From Plantago major (lineage: Eukaryota > Streptophyta > Magnoliopsida > Lamiales > Plantaginaceae), in contig JAIFAC010000329.1 in NCBI GenBank assembly GCA_026545765.1, positions 58,445 through 122,444 on the forward strand: DNA of 64,000 nucleotides. Reading direction: 5' to 3'. Positions 44,566 through 55,722 of this stretch are shown one piece after another. The notes beneath the pieces are model-generated. The model saw only the letters and a list, made by a program, of their open reading frames with translations. It searched no databases and was not told where the DNA came from. Made by a program: the position numbers and the translations under genes. The number at the start of each line of letters is the position of its first letter. Within the stretch, counting starts at the first letter, position 1.

Positions 44566-46909
44566 CACTACAAGAATACCTGGATTTAGAGACGGATCGG
44601 TCTCATTTAGAGACGGATTGGCGACGGATTGAGCTTCAGGCTCAATTCGTCTCTAATTAGAGACAGATAAATTATCCGCCTCTAATTAGAGACGGATAAA
44701 CCTATCCGTCTGTAATTAGAGATGGATAATTTATCCGTCTCCACTCCCGTTGACCCCAAGAAAAGAAACTTAAAATTCGGAGACGGATAAAGCTATCCGT
44801 CTATGAAGTTAGCGACATATAGCCCTATCCGTCGCTAACCCTGTTAAGTAACGGGCATAACGTCTTCTTCTCCATTTCTCCTCTGCTTCACATTTCTTCT
44901 CCTCCCCTTCTCCATTTTTGCCATCTGTGAAGTCCAATCAAAACTCTACTATTCCGGCCAATCTTGGACTCTTTTCGAAGCTCGTTGAACAAGGAACTCG
45001 AGTGGCCATTCAATTTCATTCTTCTTCGGCTATTTATTCCGTAATTGGAGGTATTAGTCTAAAACCCTAACTTTGTTAAATTTGGGATTTTTTTTTGTAA
45101 TTTCGACTAATTTGAGCAATTGTATGTTTATTATTAGTCTCTACTAGCTTATATTAAGTAGTCGGTTAAGCTTGAGGTTGTGCAATTGATAGATTTATTG
45201 TGAAATTGAATTGTTAGTATCATGTTAGTATGTTTGTAAGTATATAGGGTATTTAATTTGATATTTTTGTACATGTAGTAGGATTAGGGAGATTTGGTTG
45301 AGTGTTTGGAGACTATTTAGTGATTTTGGTGGTTGTAGTATAATTGGCTCGTATTAACTTAGAAAGAATTACTACTATTTTAATATACAAATTGTAATTT
45401 TAATAGTTAAATGGAAATTTAAAATTTATAAAATTAAATTTTAAACGTAAAATGCATGTAATTCGTAAAATTTTAAACGTATTATAATTTACAATGTAAT
45501 TATAGACTGGGAATTGGGCAATTGTAATGAAATTCAATACGTAATGCATATAGTTATAAATCTAATAAATTCAGACATGTCAGGTTAATCATCCAATGAA
45601 TCCCGATCGTTCATGGATAATACCAAGGGCCGGGCGATCGTCCGGTCTGATTTTTGTAACGCCAGATCCAGTTTTTTCTTTATATTCAATTTCTGCGTTT
45701 CTTTTTTATCAGACTTCATTCCAGATTGTAATCTCACCATTTGAAATTCCCCTTTTACTTTTCTCTCTTCCAAGAACCCTAGATTTACATCAACAATTGT
45801 AACAAACCTTTGGATGATTTTGTAACACATTGAGAACCCTTGAGGGTTTGGGTCTTGATTTCTATTGGAATTCAATCGAAGCTTTTCATCTGTGGAATCA
45901 AATCCGTGACAATTTGGTAATCGTCAACTTCTTGCTTAATAGATAAATTTTCTTATGATTTGTGTATACGCTTGCATGTCGATATGTGTGGATCGCGTAG
46001 CTAGTCATCCTATGGGTCGGTGGTAATAATTTAGGGATTGGAGCTAGTATAGAATCTTTTGGATGAAATTACACTGTTGTTTTGTTTGTTGAATTCTTGC
46101 GAATCGTTTGATAGTTCAATGTCTTAGCAATCGTTTCCTGATACCCAAAATCCACAAGAGGGATTCGCAACCTCAAGGTTAATTACGATGTAAGCCAAAC
46201 ACATTCAGCTACAAACGCTGACTAGTAGAATTGACGACTCTACTACGTTCATTAAACGTTTTCACTTTCAAAAGTCGTATCCTTCATTGTAGACCTTACT
46301 TGCTAGCATGAACTATTTACTTACCACCAACCTGTGTTTCTTTATAGAGATAAAGTGAAACGTTCTTTGTATGATTGTTTCTAGGTGGATTGAGATAGAG
46401 TTGATTGGTTGGGTTTTTCATAACAAACCTTGAGTTACATCTGTTTTGAAGCACAAGCTATTCACGAATCTCTGTTACCTACTTCACTTGCTTTCGAGTT
46501 GATCAACTAAACTTACATTTGTGAACAAAGCATAGTCAAGTCCTTCGAGAACGACACTCGGGGCAACTCATCACTTCACTACGGTTTTCTAATGATCTTG
46601 ATTTGTGCCTTTGGCTATAAACAAATTAAAGACTTGATTTCATGCATCAATTTGTAGAACATAACTTAAGATAATTTATGTCATATGATTGTACTATACT
46701 AATTAATATTCGTTTCGTGTCTTATACATTGATAACAGGTTTTGGCCTGCCGGTGCTTCCAAGAAACTAAGTGAAGCAATCAGGGCGAGAGGGAGATCCC
46801 GGAAGGAGAGAAGTGGTCCAAGATCTCGGACCGGCAGAAGGTAGAGTACTTTGATGAGTTGTGGGTAAGTTTAAATTTTACAGTGCTTTATTTGTTGTTT
46901 TAATCGTTA

Positions 46910-47090
46910 TTTTAATGTGAGTAGTATGTTAGCCACTATATGTGAGTTGTATGTTAGTCACTGAACTTGGGTGATATGTTAGTCACCATCGTGTTAGTAA
47001 AATTTTAGGACAATGTGAGTGGTATGTTAGCCACTATATGCGAGTGGTATGTTAGCCACAAAACTTGGGTGATATGTTAGTCACCATGGA
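46910..47090. repeat. Short tandem repeats in a CACTA intron
   Basis: Units of about 25 bp (GTGAGTGGTATGTTAGCCAC and variants with GGGTGATATGTTAGTCACC) occur six times, arranged as a duplicated block of roughly 115 bp. They lie in the intron that follows the donor at 46866. Confidence 0.75.
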
Positions 47091-47297
47091 ATTTGTTGTG
47101 TTATCTTACTAAATTGTTGTCTTTATTTACGTTATGTAATTTGGATGTTGTGTGGAATTGTTGTAGAAACACTACTTCATTCCCAACGCCTGCTTCCTCA
47201 TGGTTCTGCTTTTAGACTCGGGTCGAGTTGTATAGGAAGACAATGAGCAAGGTTGAAAACACCGCAAGAGGCCGACCGATAGGAGTCGAGATGGGGT

Positions 47298-48600
47298 GAT
47301 GTGACAATGAAATGTGCGATATTGCATGCTTTTAGACCTCGCTTTTGCCCTAGATTCAATAATTGTATTATATTATGGTCAATTACCAACTTCTTGTGTA
47401 TTTTGTAGGTCATTATCGTGTCTTTGAGGAATTCACGATTTAAAGCACCAAAACGACATAATTGCGAAATCGAGAAAGTTAAGCAAATATGCGGATTGGC
47501 TGTAACGGAGTTCGAGGAGTCAAAACATGTCATGTGACCAACCAATGCGAAGATAATTGAAGATGCAACAACATTGTAGAAGACCGCCGAGGAAAAGAAG
47601 TTACGGCCCAAATCAAGAACAAAAAGAACATAAAAACCTACAGAATCGCACTTGAGGTCGATTGTGGACCGCAGGCCTCTCGCAGCCCATCACAACCACA
47701 AGAAAGTACTTTTTGGATTCTGGACCTTTTCCTGGCCTGTCAGGCTAGAGCCCGCCTTTCTAACATTCATGTTAGGCTAGAGCCCGCCTTTCTAACATTC
47801 ATTATTGAAGAATGGCAGCCAGAGCACGAAATTTCAACTATAAATAAGATCTCTGGGGTCTCATAATTCTACACCACTCATAAAGCATCTCTCCTGAGTG
47901 AGAACCAGTTATCGGGGAAGTGAAACTCCAAAACCGTCATTCTGGCACCTGTAGGAGGAAACCTATATAAGACGTAAGACATCGAGACTAAGCTTCTTCT
48001 TCTTCTTCTTCTTCTTCTTCTTCTTCTTCTTCTTTACTATTTTCGATTTCTGTCAAGTAGATTACTACGAGTAGTTAACTTTCTCTTATAAAGGTGAACC
48101 GCCGTAACTTTGCTTTTGCTACTTCTTTATATACCGTGATATATTAATTGAATAGTTATTAGACGTAAATCGTAGTTATACAACTCTATACATACTTCGT
48201 GGTGTGATGTTCTATTGAGTGACACAGTAGTTTCATTGAACTGAGTAGGGGTACTGTGCGATTGCGCCCCGCACTATAGTATTATGCCTCGTCGTTAGAG
48301 GTAATTGCGTAGGATTTTCGCTAGGAAGTTGGGAGTAGCATAGTAGAGGGTGGTCGGGGATCCTTTACACCTTCACACTATCGATTTTATCTAATCAATT
48401 AGGGTTTATTGCGATTCAATCAATCTATCTGCAATCATTCCATTTACTTTCTGCATACAATTTACATACGATATTTGCTTGTTCCTATGCTAAGTATCCG
48501 TGGAGAATGACATCCCGAGTCAGCTTTCTGCTATAAACTGTGGATTTGAGGACTTCCGACATATAAATTTAATCTTTGATTGTATTTTGAGATTACAGGT
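47298..48600. other. Non-coding insert or large intron inside the CACTA ORF
   Basis: Between GVEMG and the next coding piece. It contains GCATGCTTTTAG and GAGGAATTC-type text, a 32-bp unit present twice (about 47740-47803, with GCCCGCCTTTCTAACATTC), a TATA-like CTATAAATAAG near 47840 and a CTT microsatellite. These are LTR-like features, but no matching target duplication could be placed, so a retroelement insertion is only a suspicion. Confidence 0.35.
47993..48034. repeat. (CTT)14 microsatellite
   Basis: An uninterrupted run of CTT, 42 bp. It may be useful as a polymorphic marker. Confidence 0.95.
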
Positions 48601-49901
48601 TCTACAACAAAAATTAAAATCTCTGAGTGCACATCAGGGGGCATTGGCTAAACTACTGGAAAAATAAGCAGGTCATGGAGGTTGCAACCTAGAACAGAGT
48701 GAACCGGCTGACTGAGGCGTCTGATGGTACGGGGGTGGCCAGACACCATTTTGGGTCGCAAGCTGTGGTTACTGCTCACCGTATAGTGGTTAGTGTACAT
48801 GTTACTTATTTCTCCGTTTATTCGTATATGTGTTTTGTGTTTAATTTCTACCCACTCACTAGCTAATTGTTTGCATATATGTTCTTCAGCTCGATGCTGG
48901 GGAGGAGAAGACCGTGCTACAGCTCTTTAAAAGAGCAAAGCTGAAGAACGGCATATGGGTGGACGGGAGGTCCGAGCTTATTGCGGTACGTTTCATTGTT
49001 AAGGTTCATATTTGTGTAGTATAAGAGATTTTGAAAACTGTAACTCACGGTATGTACTTAACGATTTCAGGTTGAGGTGGAGAGGAGGATCGACGGTCGG
49101 GAGCTGTCAGTTGAAGAAGAAAACAACATCTTCTTAGTCGTCAACCCAATGGATGACAAGGGCCGAGTATATGGATTGGGTAGTATGGGCCCTGCACTAG
49201 TCGCCCTAGCACTTCAAAGATCCTGTGGATCCGACGATTGCTTACACACGTGTCGAGGTCTGTGAGTTGATCACCTTTGCAAGAGGAGTTAGCTAAAACA
49301 AGGAAGATTACAGTAACTCTGGAGTCCTGTGCTTTGTTGCTCCAGCAGAGGGAGGATTTCAACAGACGGCTAGCCATGTACCCACCACCGCCTCCCGATA
49401 GTTAGTTACATTGGGCTTGTGTTTTTCAACTACTTGATACATTATTTAATCTTCTGTACGAATATTTAATCTTCAATATGGATAATTTGTATTCGTCAAA
49501 CCCTTTCTGTTAATTAATACAATTTAATTATTTTGGGTTTATTAGCGTAGATTATATTTGTGAAACAGGTGAGATCTGAAAACATCCATCAAAATTAAAA
49601 AAAATAATTTATAATCTACAAAATTAGAGACGGATAATTATCCGTCCAAATTAAGGGATTTATGTATTTAAATAAAAAAACGCCACCTACCCGTCTCTAA
49701 ATCCGTCGTATAATTATATGTCACTAAAAAGGGCACATTTGGTCAACGAATTTATTTGTCTCTAATCATCGCTAAATTAGAGATGGATAATTTATCCGCT
49801 CTAAAAATTTATGACGCTCAAATCGCATTACTTAATTATTCGTCACAAATTCGCCGCTAATCCATTAGCGAAATCACGCTAAACAATTGCTTTTTGTAGT
49901 G

Positions 49902-50310
49902 ATATATCTTCCATACCGTGTCATTAGGGACACGTCCCTACCGAACAAAAGCACCAGATCAAATTCTTGGTGGTCGACCATCTCTTCGACTACACATCAT
50001 CATCGGGCGGCCGGGATTGAACCAATTAAACCGCAGTCTCCACTTACCACTTGAGGATGAAATTCCCCGGCCCACAACAAAATGGGAACGGTGGTCGGGA
50101 CCGACAAGAGGTGTGGGAGTGCTACTCCCTCTCAACTCGAAGGGCGTCCCCGGGAAGGATCCCACCCAATCCCATCCAGACTTTCATGGTCCAAAAAAGA
50201 GAATGTGCCTTGCAATCACAGAGACGGAAAAGAGGCACAACATGCGGGGTTCAATCGCCCCCCAAGGAATGAAGAAACCAATTATGCAGGAGGCATTTTT
50301 TCAATCTTAG
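49902..50310 (+). pseudogene. Ty3/gypsy protease-RT spacer, right part
   Basis: Directly after the CACTA element and its ATA duplication the gypsy reading resumes. It includes IIGRPGLNQLN (about 50000-50035), the conserved segment after the protease, and in a second frame MKFPGPQQNG and ECYSLS. It is the continuation of 43400-44565. It fades near 50310; no RT is present. Confidence 0.75.
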
Positions 50311-51404
50311 AATATCGCTATTACAATCGTATTACACCAAATCTACTCATATATCTATCTTTCGTATATCTATCAAATCTACTTATATCTATCATTCGTA
50401 TTTGTTAGTGTCGCACTTGATTGCAACCTATCATTCTTGATAAGGTAAAATAAATTTCTTACCATATTAAACTGCGGGGTGACCATTTTTCTCAGCCTAT
50501 ATAATCTAACTTCTAGCTTGCTGAAAATCATAGTTACGTTGTAGTTTGTGTGTGATAGTTTATTTTAATGGTTTCGGAAGAGTGATGAATATACCTTGTA
50601 ATTACTCGGACCATCCTTGTGCTCTTTGATACTTTTGTTAATTTCAATTATTAATAATTTATTTGCCAATTAAAAAATGCCGTAGAGTTTGAAAACATCT
50701 CCCCCTAACTCTTTTTCTTGCTGTAAAAATTTATAAAGGTTAGTTGTGTAATGGTTGTTACAAAATTTCATTTTTGTTCTTTTTTTTGGACTCAAATGAG
50801 ATTGCGGTCTAACAAAACTAACTAAACCAAATTAGTCCAAGTCTAACTTAATATATTATTGTACCGTTTTGTAATGGATGGAAGATCTTGAATATCTACC
50901 AAAGGATCATATATGGGTTACCCCACAGTTTCACCAAGAATTTTTCTATTTAATTTTCTTTTTTTGCGTAGTCACAAAGAATAATTCAACACCTTATCCA
51001 ATACAAATGTACTTGAAATTATTACTACTAAATTAATAATAAATTAAGTGGGTATAACGCAGCCAACGTAGGTATATATTTGCGCTGCATTAAAGTTTCG
51101 ATCGTTAAAGACCACCCAGATTAGTATTCAAGATTTAGTATAATTAAGCATTAAACTATGAAACTGAAAGCTTATCGATGTTATGAATAATTATTCTAAT
51201 ACTACTAAAACTATGTTCTTCGCTTAAATGTATCAGAATCAGTATCAGAAGATAAAACGAATCAAGTTATAATGTAACAAAACCGAATGAATCAATCGAA
51301 TCAAATTAATGAAGCTCATGAGAGAATAAAACCTAACTACAAAGATCATGAGATTAACTCATAAAATAAGCTTAGTGTATCAATTTTAAACTTTTCATAC
51401 AAAG
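50311..51404. other. AT-rich intergenic
   Basis: No ORF or RNA signal. 51200-51330 has GAATGAATC-type strings like those near 39390, probably old MITE debris. Confidence 0.4.
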
Positions 51405-51765
51405 TTTTATAGACGGCCTCTAAATAAATGAGCCATATATCAACAAAATTATTAGTGCTTTTAATCAAAAATCGATGTTGTTAATAAAGTGTATCTTTTG
51501 TATAGATAGAAAATAGTACTATTGTTTATAATTATACGTTTTTAATAATATCATTAATGATTTAGGCTCTGTTCTTTTCGTCTGAATAGAACTGAACTGA
51601 AGGGAACTGAACTGAATTGTATTATAAAAAACAATTAAACAGAACAAAACAAAACTAAATGAATATGATCTGAAATTAATGAGTTTTCACATGAAAATAA
51701 CATAGCCTTACTTGATAAAATAGGTTCTTTAGATAATTTGTCTAAAAACCATATTTCAGGAGATA
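51405..51765. repeat. Palindromic MITE, copy 5, interrupted
   Basis: Left AGACGGCCTCTAAATAAATG, right GGTTCTTTAGATAATTTGTCTAAAAACC, with the usual AATCGATGTTGTTAATAA centre. A second MITE (51565-51707) sits inside it. Confidence 0.6.
51565..51707. repeat. Tourist-like MITE with TTA duplication
   Basis: 143 bp. Left GGCTCTGTTCTTTTCGTCTGAA, right read outward GGCTATGTTATTTTCATGTGAA, flanked by TTA on both sides (51562-51564 and 51708-51710), as in PIF/Harbinger MITEs. Confidence 0.75.
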
Positions 51766-52009
51766 ATCATCATGAATATTGCACAACTCTCGGGCCAGGT
51801 TCATTTTACAAATGTTACTATTACTTTTCGGTTTGGACTTTTGAAGAACGATTAATGATGTTCTAGATTATGTGGATAATCATGAGTTTGGCTTTCGGAG
51901 AATAATTAGTGATGATCTTGAATATATGGATAAGATTATGTTAGGTGATTGTTAACCAACAGCTTCCATGTGCTTTCTGGTAATGTTCTTAATTAATTCT
52001 TATAGAATT

Positions 52010-52680
52010 TTAAAGTACCAGGAGGAGGAGGAGATAGTGCAACATACGGTACGTAAGAGGAAACTCTATGGTTTTTTCTACTATACAGTATGCTACACTA
52101 CCTTGTGGTGCTTTAATGTGTTATACAATACAATATTTAATGCATATGATACAAGCACGGTACAACCTTTAAAGCACCAGAAGGTAGTGCAATATGCGGT
52201 AGGGAAGAGGAAACTCTATGGTTTTTTCTACCTTGTAGCATGCTGCACTAACTTCTGGTGATTTATTGTGTTGTACAGTACAACATTTAATACATATGGT
52301 ACAAACATGGTACAACCTTTAAAGCACCAAGAGGTAGTGCAACATGCGATAGGGAAGAGGAAACTCTATAGCTTTTTCTACCCTACAACATGCTGCACTA
52401 CCTTCTGGTGCTTTAATGTGTTGTACAGTACAATATTTAATGCATATGATACAAGCATGGTACAACCTTTAAAGCACTAGGAGGTAGTGCAACATGCGGT
52501 AGGGAAGAGGGAACTCTATGATTTTTTCTACCCTAAAGACGCAGACTACCTTCTAATGCTTTAACGCCATGTATAATACAACATTTAACGACATGATACA
52601 AAAACAGACAACCTTTAAAAGACTGCGACGTAGAGAATATGCGGTAGGAAAGAGGAAACTCTACACTATCATAATGATAC
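52010..52680. repeat. 150-bp tandem array, about 4.4 units
   Basis: Units start near 52021, 52171, 52321 and 52471, with a decayed fifth from about 52617. The period is 150 bp exactly between the best units. Each unit carries an inverted pair: AAAGCACCAGAAGGTAGTGCA and its complement TGCACTACCTTCTGGTGCTTT, enclosing a second pair (GCGGTAGGGAAGAGG and TTTTTTCTACCC). Because 150 is a multiple of three, one frame stays open over several units. Confidence 0.85.
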
Positions 52681-53000
52681 TTTCAACTTTCCAAATTTAC
52701 TGATTATTTACACAAACCATTCGCATACTGCATACCGTACCCCTTGTTTATACCAAAAATGATTCATAGGCTTAACAAAAGCTCCTTGGATGCTATATCG
52801 GAAATGGATGTGACTATGTGAGAATGAAATTGGGATGATTCTAGATTAGGCTTCTTAGAAGTAATTTGGGAAGAAAAGGTTTTTGTTGGAACAGGGGCCA
52901 AAACATTTTTGTTTAATCAGATTGTTACTTATTTATAATATTTCAATTTAGTTAGTTTGTGACTAACATGTACGTATATGACATTATAATCCCATTTGTA
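52681..53000. other. Spacer, no gene seen
   Basis: AT-rich sequence without recognised signals. Confidence 0.4.
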
Positions 53001-53623
53001 TAGTTAAATTTATGGGTGAGCGCGATGGGTATGGGCAGATTTTTACAAAAAATCAAACCGACACACCTATGACGGGTGATTATAATTATAAACCGAGGCG
53101 GGCAGAGTATTTTTCCAACCCGCGACTGTTCGGGTGATAAAAATGGCGGACGGATTGATGTGTGAATATAGATAAAAATGGATGTAGTAAAAACTTGAAA
53201 TCAGCAACAAGGAGCATGTTCTGAACAAAGAGAGTAGTGATTCTTTTGAAGTAATTATATATATCCATCTTTACTTCATTTTTAGAAGAATCCTTACAGT
53301 CTAGGTATGTAGTTTGTAAAAAAAAAAAAAAAACAAACAAGATTGGAGAGATAGATGCAATCCGGATTAATCTATATTAGTGATATTAGTTGTGAATAGA
53401 GTCACACATAGATTTTCATTTTTCATGTTCTGTTGTTTCTCACATATATGCATACGTATAAAATGGCGGGTGGGTCGCGGGTTGCACCCATCCCACCCAC
53501 TAATGGTCGGTGTAAAAAAATTTAACCCACCACATATTTTATAAAAATTAGTCATGAAAAGTGCGTGAACGTAAGCGGTTTGGGCGGGTGGTTTTTTTTT
53601 GTACAACCCTAGTTAAATTTATG
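53001..53623. mobile_element. hAT-like non-autonomous element (candidate)
   Basis: TAGTTAAATTTATG occurs at 53001-53014 and again at 53610-53623. Between the copies are GC-rich islands near both ends (ATGGGTATGGGCAG and GGCGGGTGGGTCGCGGG; GGGCGGGTGG near the right). The right end reads outward TAGGGTTGTAC, a common hAT-type terminus. The direct repeat may be an 8-bp duplication extended by chance or by terminal bases. Weak inverted ends keep this tentative. Confidence 0.45.
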
Positions 53624-53834
53624 AAAGGTGTCGTTGTAAAATTACAAATCTCATGAACAGTTAAGATTAAATACACGTTAAGATAATATTTTTACAAACG
53701 ATCTAATAGCTATTAGTTAATACAACTAATATATGGGTGTATGTTCGCATAAATATAATCATACCTTAGAATCGCCCATCTAAACATTCTCTCTAGAATA
53801 GTAGTATTTGATTGGATGGTAATGTGATTCCAAT

Positions 53835-54675
53835 TGATATATACACATGAGTCCGCCCGCCCCTCTTGCCGAACCAATGCGACTTAATACAATTTATACA
53901 TATGCATTACTGGAGTCCGCCCACAAGCTTCATGGTCCGGCACCAGAACACTTATAATCAAGATTCTAGGTTAAAATGATGGGCGGTCTGACCACCCACA
54001 TTCCTCACCACGGACATATCAACATCATGAGGGTAGACTTCTGATCAAGACAAATACAAGATAAGTCCGTCCTTAACTTTTGTCCGTTTGAAGTTTATGA
54101 ACGGACTGCCTCTGATCTTGTCGTGAATATCATCGTGAGTCCAACGCGCCACCTATCTCCGGGACCACGTGTCAACCTATCACCAAGCCGACCAAACTCC
54201 GGGATGTTAGATAGCTTGTCCCCAGAGCTCAACACTATAAATATGAGGCATTTACTCCTCATAAGGACAGGTAACTACTTCGCAATAATCCACTCTCTAT
54301 GTTTTGAGGTCCGAGCCCAAGCTTGATCCGCCTGCTAACTAGTTGAATCTTAGTTCGGACTGTCTTAGGCAGGCCGGCCCAAAAGGGTCTAGCCCCTTCT
54401 ATTCTTGTTTATAGATCTGCCACCTACAAGTGTCCAACTGAGGGACCATCACACAGGGACGGACACACTTGACTGACGGACCCTTTTCTATCAAGGAACT
54501 CTACACTCTGACTATCTCTTATTCCTAGGCGGACTCCTAATCTATTGCCGAACTTATTTGACTAAAGGACTCTGAACTGAGACTTAACGATTTAAGAAGA
54601 ATCATACTTACGCTCCGACGGACTCTCTTTGACTTTGACTCTGACCATTGACTTATCCAGTTTTACTCCACATCA
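53835..54675 (+). mobile_element. Probable solo LTR, 841 bp
   Basis: Starts TGATATATACAC and ends ACTCCACATCA. The flanks CCAAT (53830-53834) and CCAAA (54676-54680) match in four of five positions. The interior has a TATA box (CACTATAAATATGAGG near 54231), a short leader-like stretch after it, and many GTCCG/CGGAC strings. No coding. A retroelement family is not assigned. Confidence 0.5.
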
Positions 54676-54832
54676 CCAAAGGAAATTTGATTCACTAATG
54701 AAAAGAAAATGTGGGAATGTTGCTTCTAAGATGCCAACCCATAATCTATGGACTGAAAGATTTGAACTTAATGATTTAGTTTCAATGATCCTAAGTTTAG
54801 ATGGAATAATAATAGAGGTGGGAAAGCTAACA

Positions 54833-55722
54833 TGTTGGAGAATTGGTTGATTGAGCAACCATTTATATGTTCTAAAGCCATAAAATGTGCAACTTAACTT
54901 TAAACTTGAAATGTCAAGAGGACATATCTTTGAGCAAATTTTATATGTCGTCCACCCTTTGTTTTGACATGTTTTATAGTTGATCACGAGTGGCGCAAGC
55001 CACGGATAATGTAATACATGGGCGAAACCAATTCTCTGTGAATAAAAGTTGGCTCGAACTAGTGAGGTACAAGTTGGGAGTATACATATTCTAGAAGAAG
55101 TCTTTTACACTTCTCCCATGTTATTACTCCAATTTTACCAATTAATTCTTTAATTTTCGGAATTAAAATGAATTAATTTTGTAACTCATGGTATTGCACC
55201 TCTAATGGATTTTATGGTGGCTTTAGTACATGGGTTAATTTGTAGCCTTTTTGGTCGGAAACGTAAGAATTTTATTGTCGCTATAATATTTCAACCGGGC
55301 TCAGAAGTTACGTAATTGATACACTAATCAAGATCGAGAAAAGGAAGTTTTCTAAAAGGTGGTCTCTCCACCACTTTGGAGTAATCATTCTTCTCCTCCC
55401 CTTCATCCATCGGGCATCGCTCTTTCTCATTATATTAGATAGAGTTTGCATATATAGTAGGCATACACTTAACATCTAGAGAGTTCTAACACTTGGAAGG
55501 TTCGAATGAACTAATTTTGTTGCTTCCAAAATTAGTTGTGATTGGACGTTGTACCTTGGGAGTACATTGCTCAAGTAGGCCTGAAATATAGAAAGGCGGA
55601 CAAATTGTGCTTAAGGGGAAGTGGTCACACCACGCCTCGCCCAAGATTAAATCCAATTCATAGTACTTGGTCAATGCCTTATTTCTACTAAAATATGAAC
55701 AGGAAAATCAACCGGGACAACG
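54833..55722 (+). repeat. 5' LTR of the decayed Copia
   Basis: About 890 bp. It aligns with 59998-60784 throughout, but near 55260-55360 about 90 bp of unrelated sequence replaces the TATA region found in the other LTR (GGCTATAAAAGGTG, near 60430). This LTR has therefore lost its core promoter. Confidence 0.85.

Larger units (their letters stand above)
46740..49400 (+). pseudogene. CACTA ORF related to plant Transposase_24 proteins
   Basis: Exon pieces can be seen. One ends EKWSKISDRQKVEYFDELW at a GT donor (46866). The next, after an acceptor near 47165, includes YRKTMSKVENTARGRPIGVEMG. 48890-48985 (LDAGEEKTVLQLFKRAKLKNGIWVDGRSELIA) has AG and GT splice sites, followed by an exon from 49071 with VEVERRIDGRELSVEEENNIFLVVNPMDDKGRVYGLGSMG. 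The GRVYGLGS string is a hallmark of this protein group. A frameshift after 49225 leads to a final helical, proline-ended tail near 49390. It probably encoded a DNA-binding accessory protein of the transposon. Broken in this copy. Confidence 0.65.
44566..49901 (+). mobile_element. CACTA (En/Spm) transposon, 5,336 bp
   Basis: Begins CACTACAAGAA and ends TTTTTGTAGTG, with ATA on both sides (44563-44565 and 49902-49904), the 3-bp duplication of CACTA elements. Subterminal regions (44586-44850 and 49620-49890) are packed with direct and inverted AGAGACGGATA/TATCCGTCTCT repeats, the usual transposase binding arrays. Inside are relics of a Transposase_24-type gene (46740-49400). No DDE transposase (TnpD type) is recognised, so it is probably non-autonomous. 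Confidence 0.92.

Noticed and set aside
45585-45875. Minus-strand frame of 96 codons inside the CACTA element
   Set aside because: No motif, poor start context, and opposite to the direction of the transposon gene.
51968-52480. Possible repeat protein of 50-residue units
   Set aside because: The frame is interrupted by a TGA in unit 2 and a TAG in unit 4, and the sequence is better explained by nested inverted repeats in DNA or RNA.
52010-52680. CRISPR array
   Set aside because: Units are 150 bp with no short repeat/spacer alternation, and the window is plant nuclear DNA.
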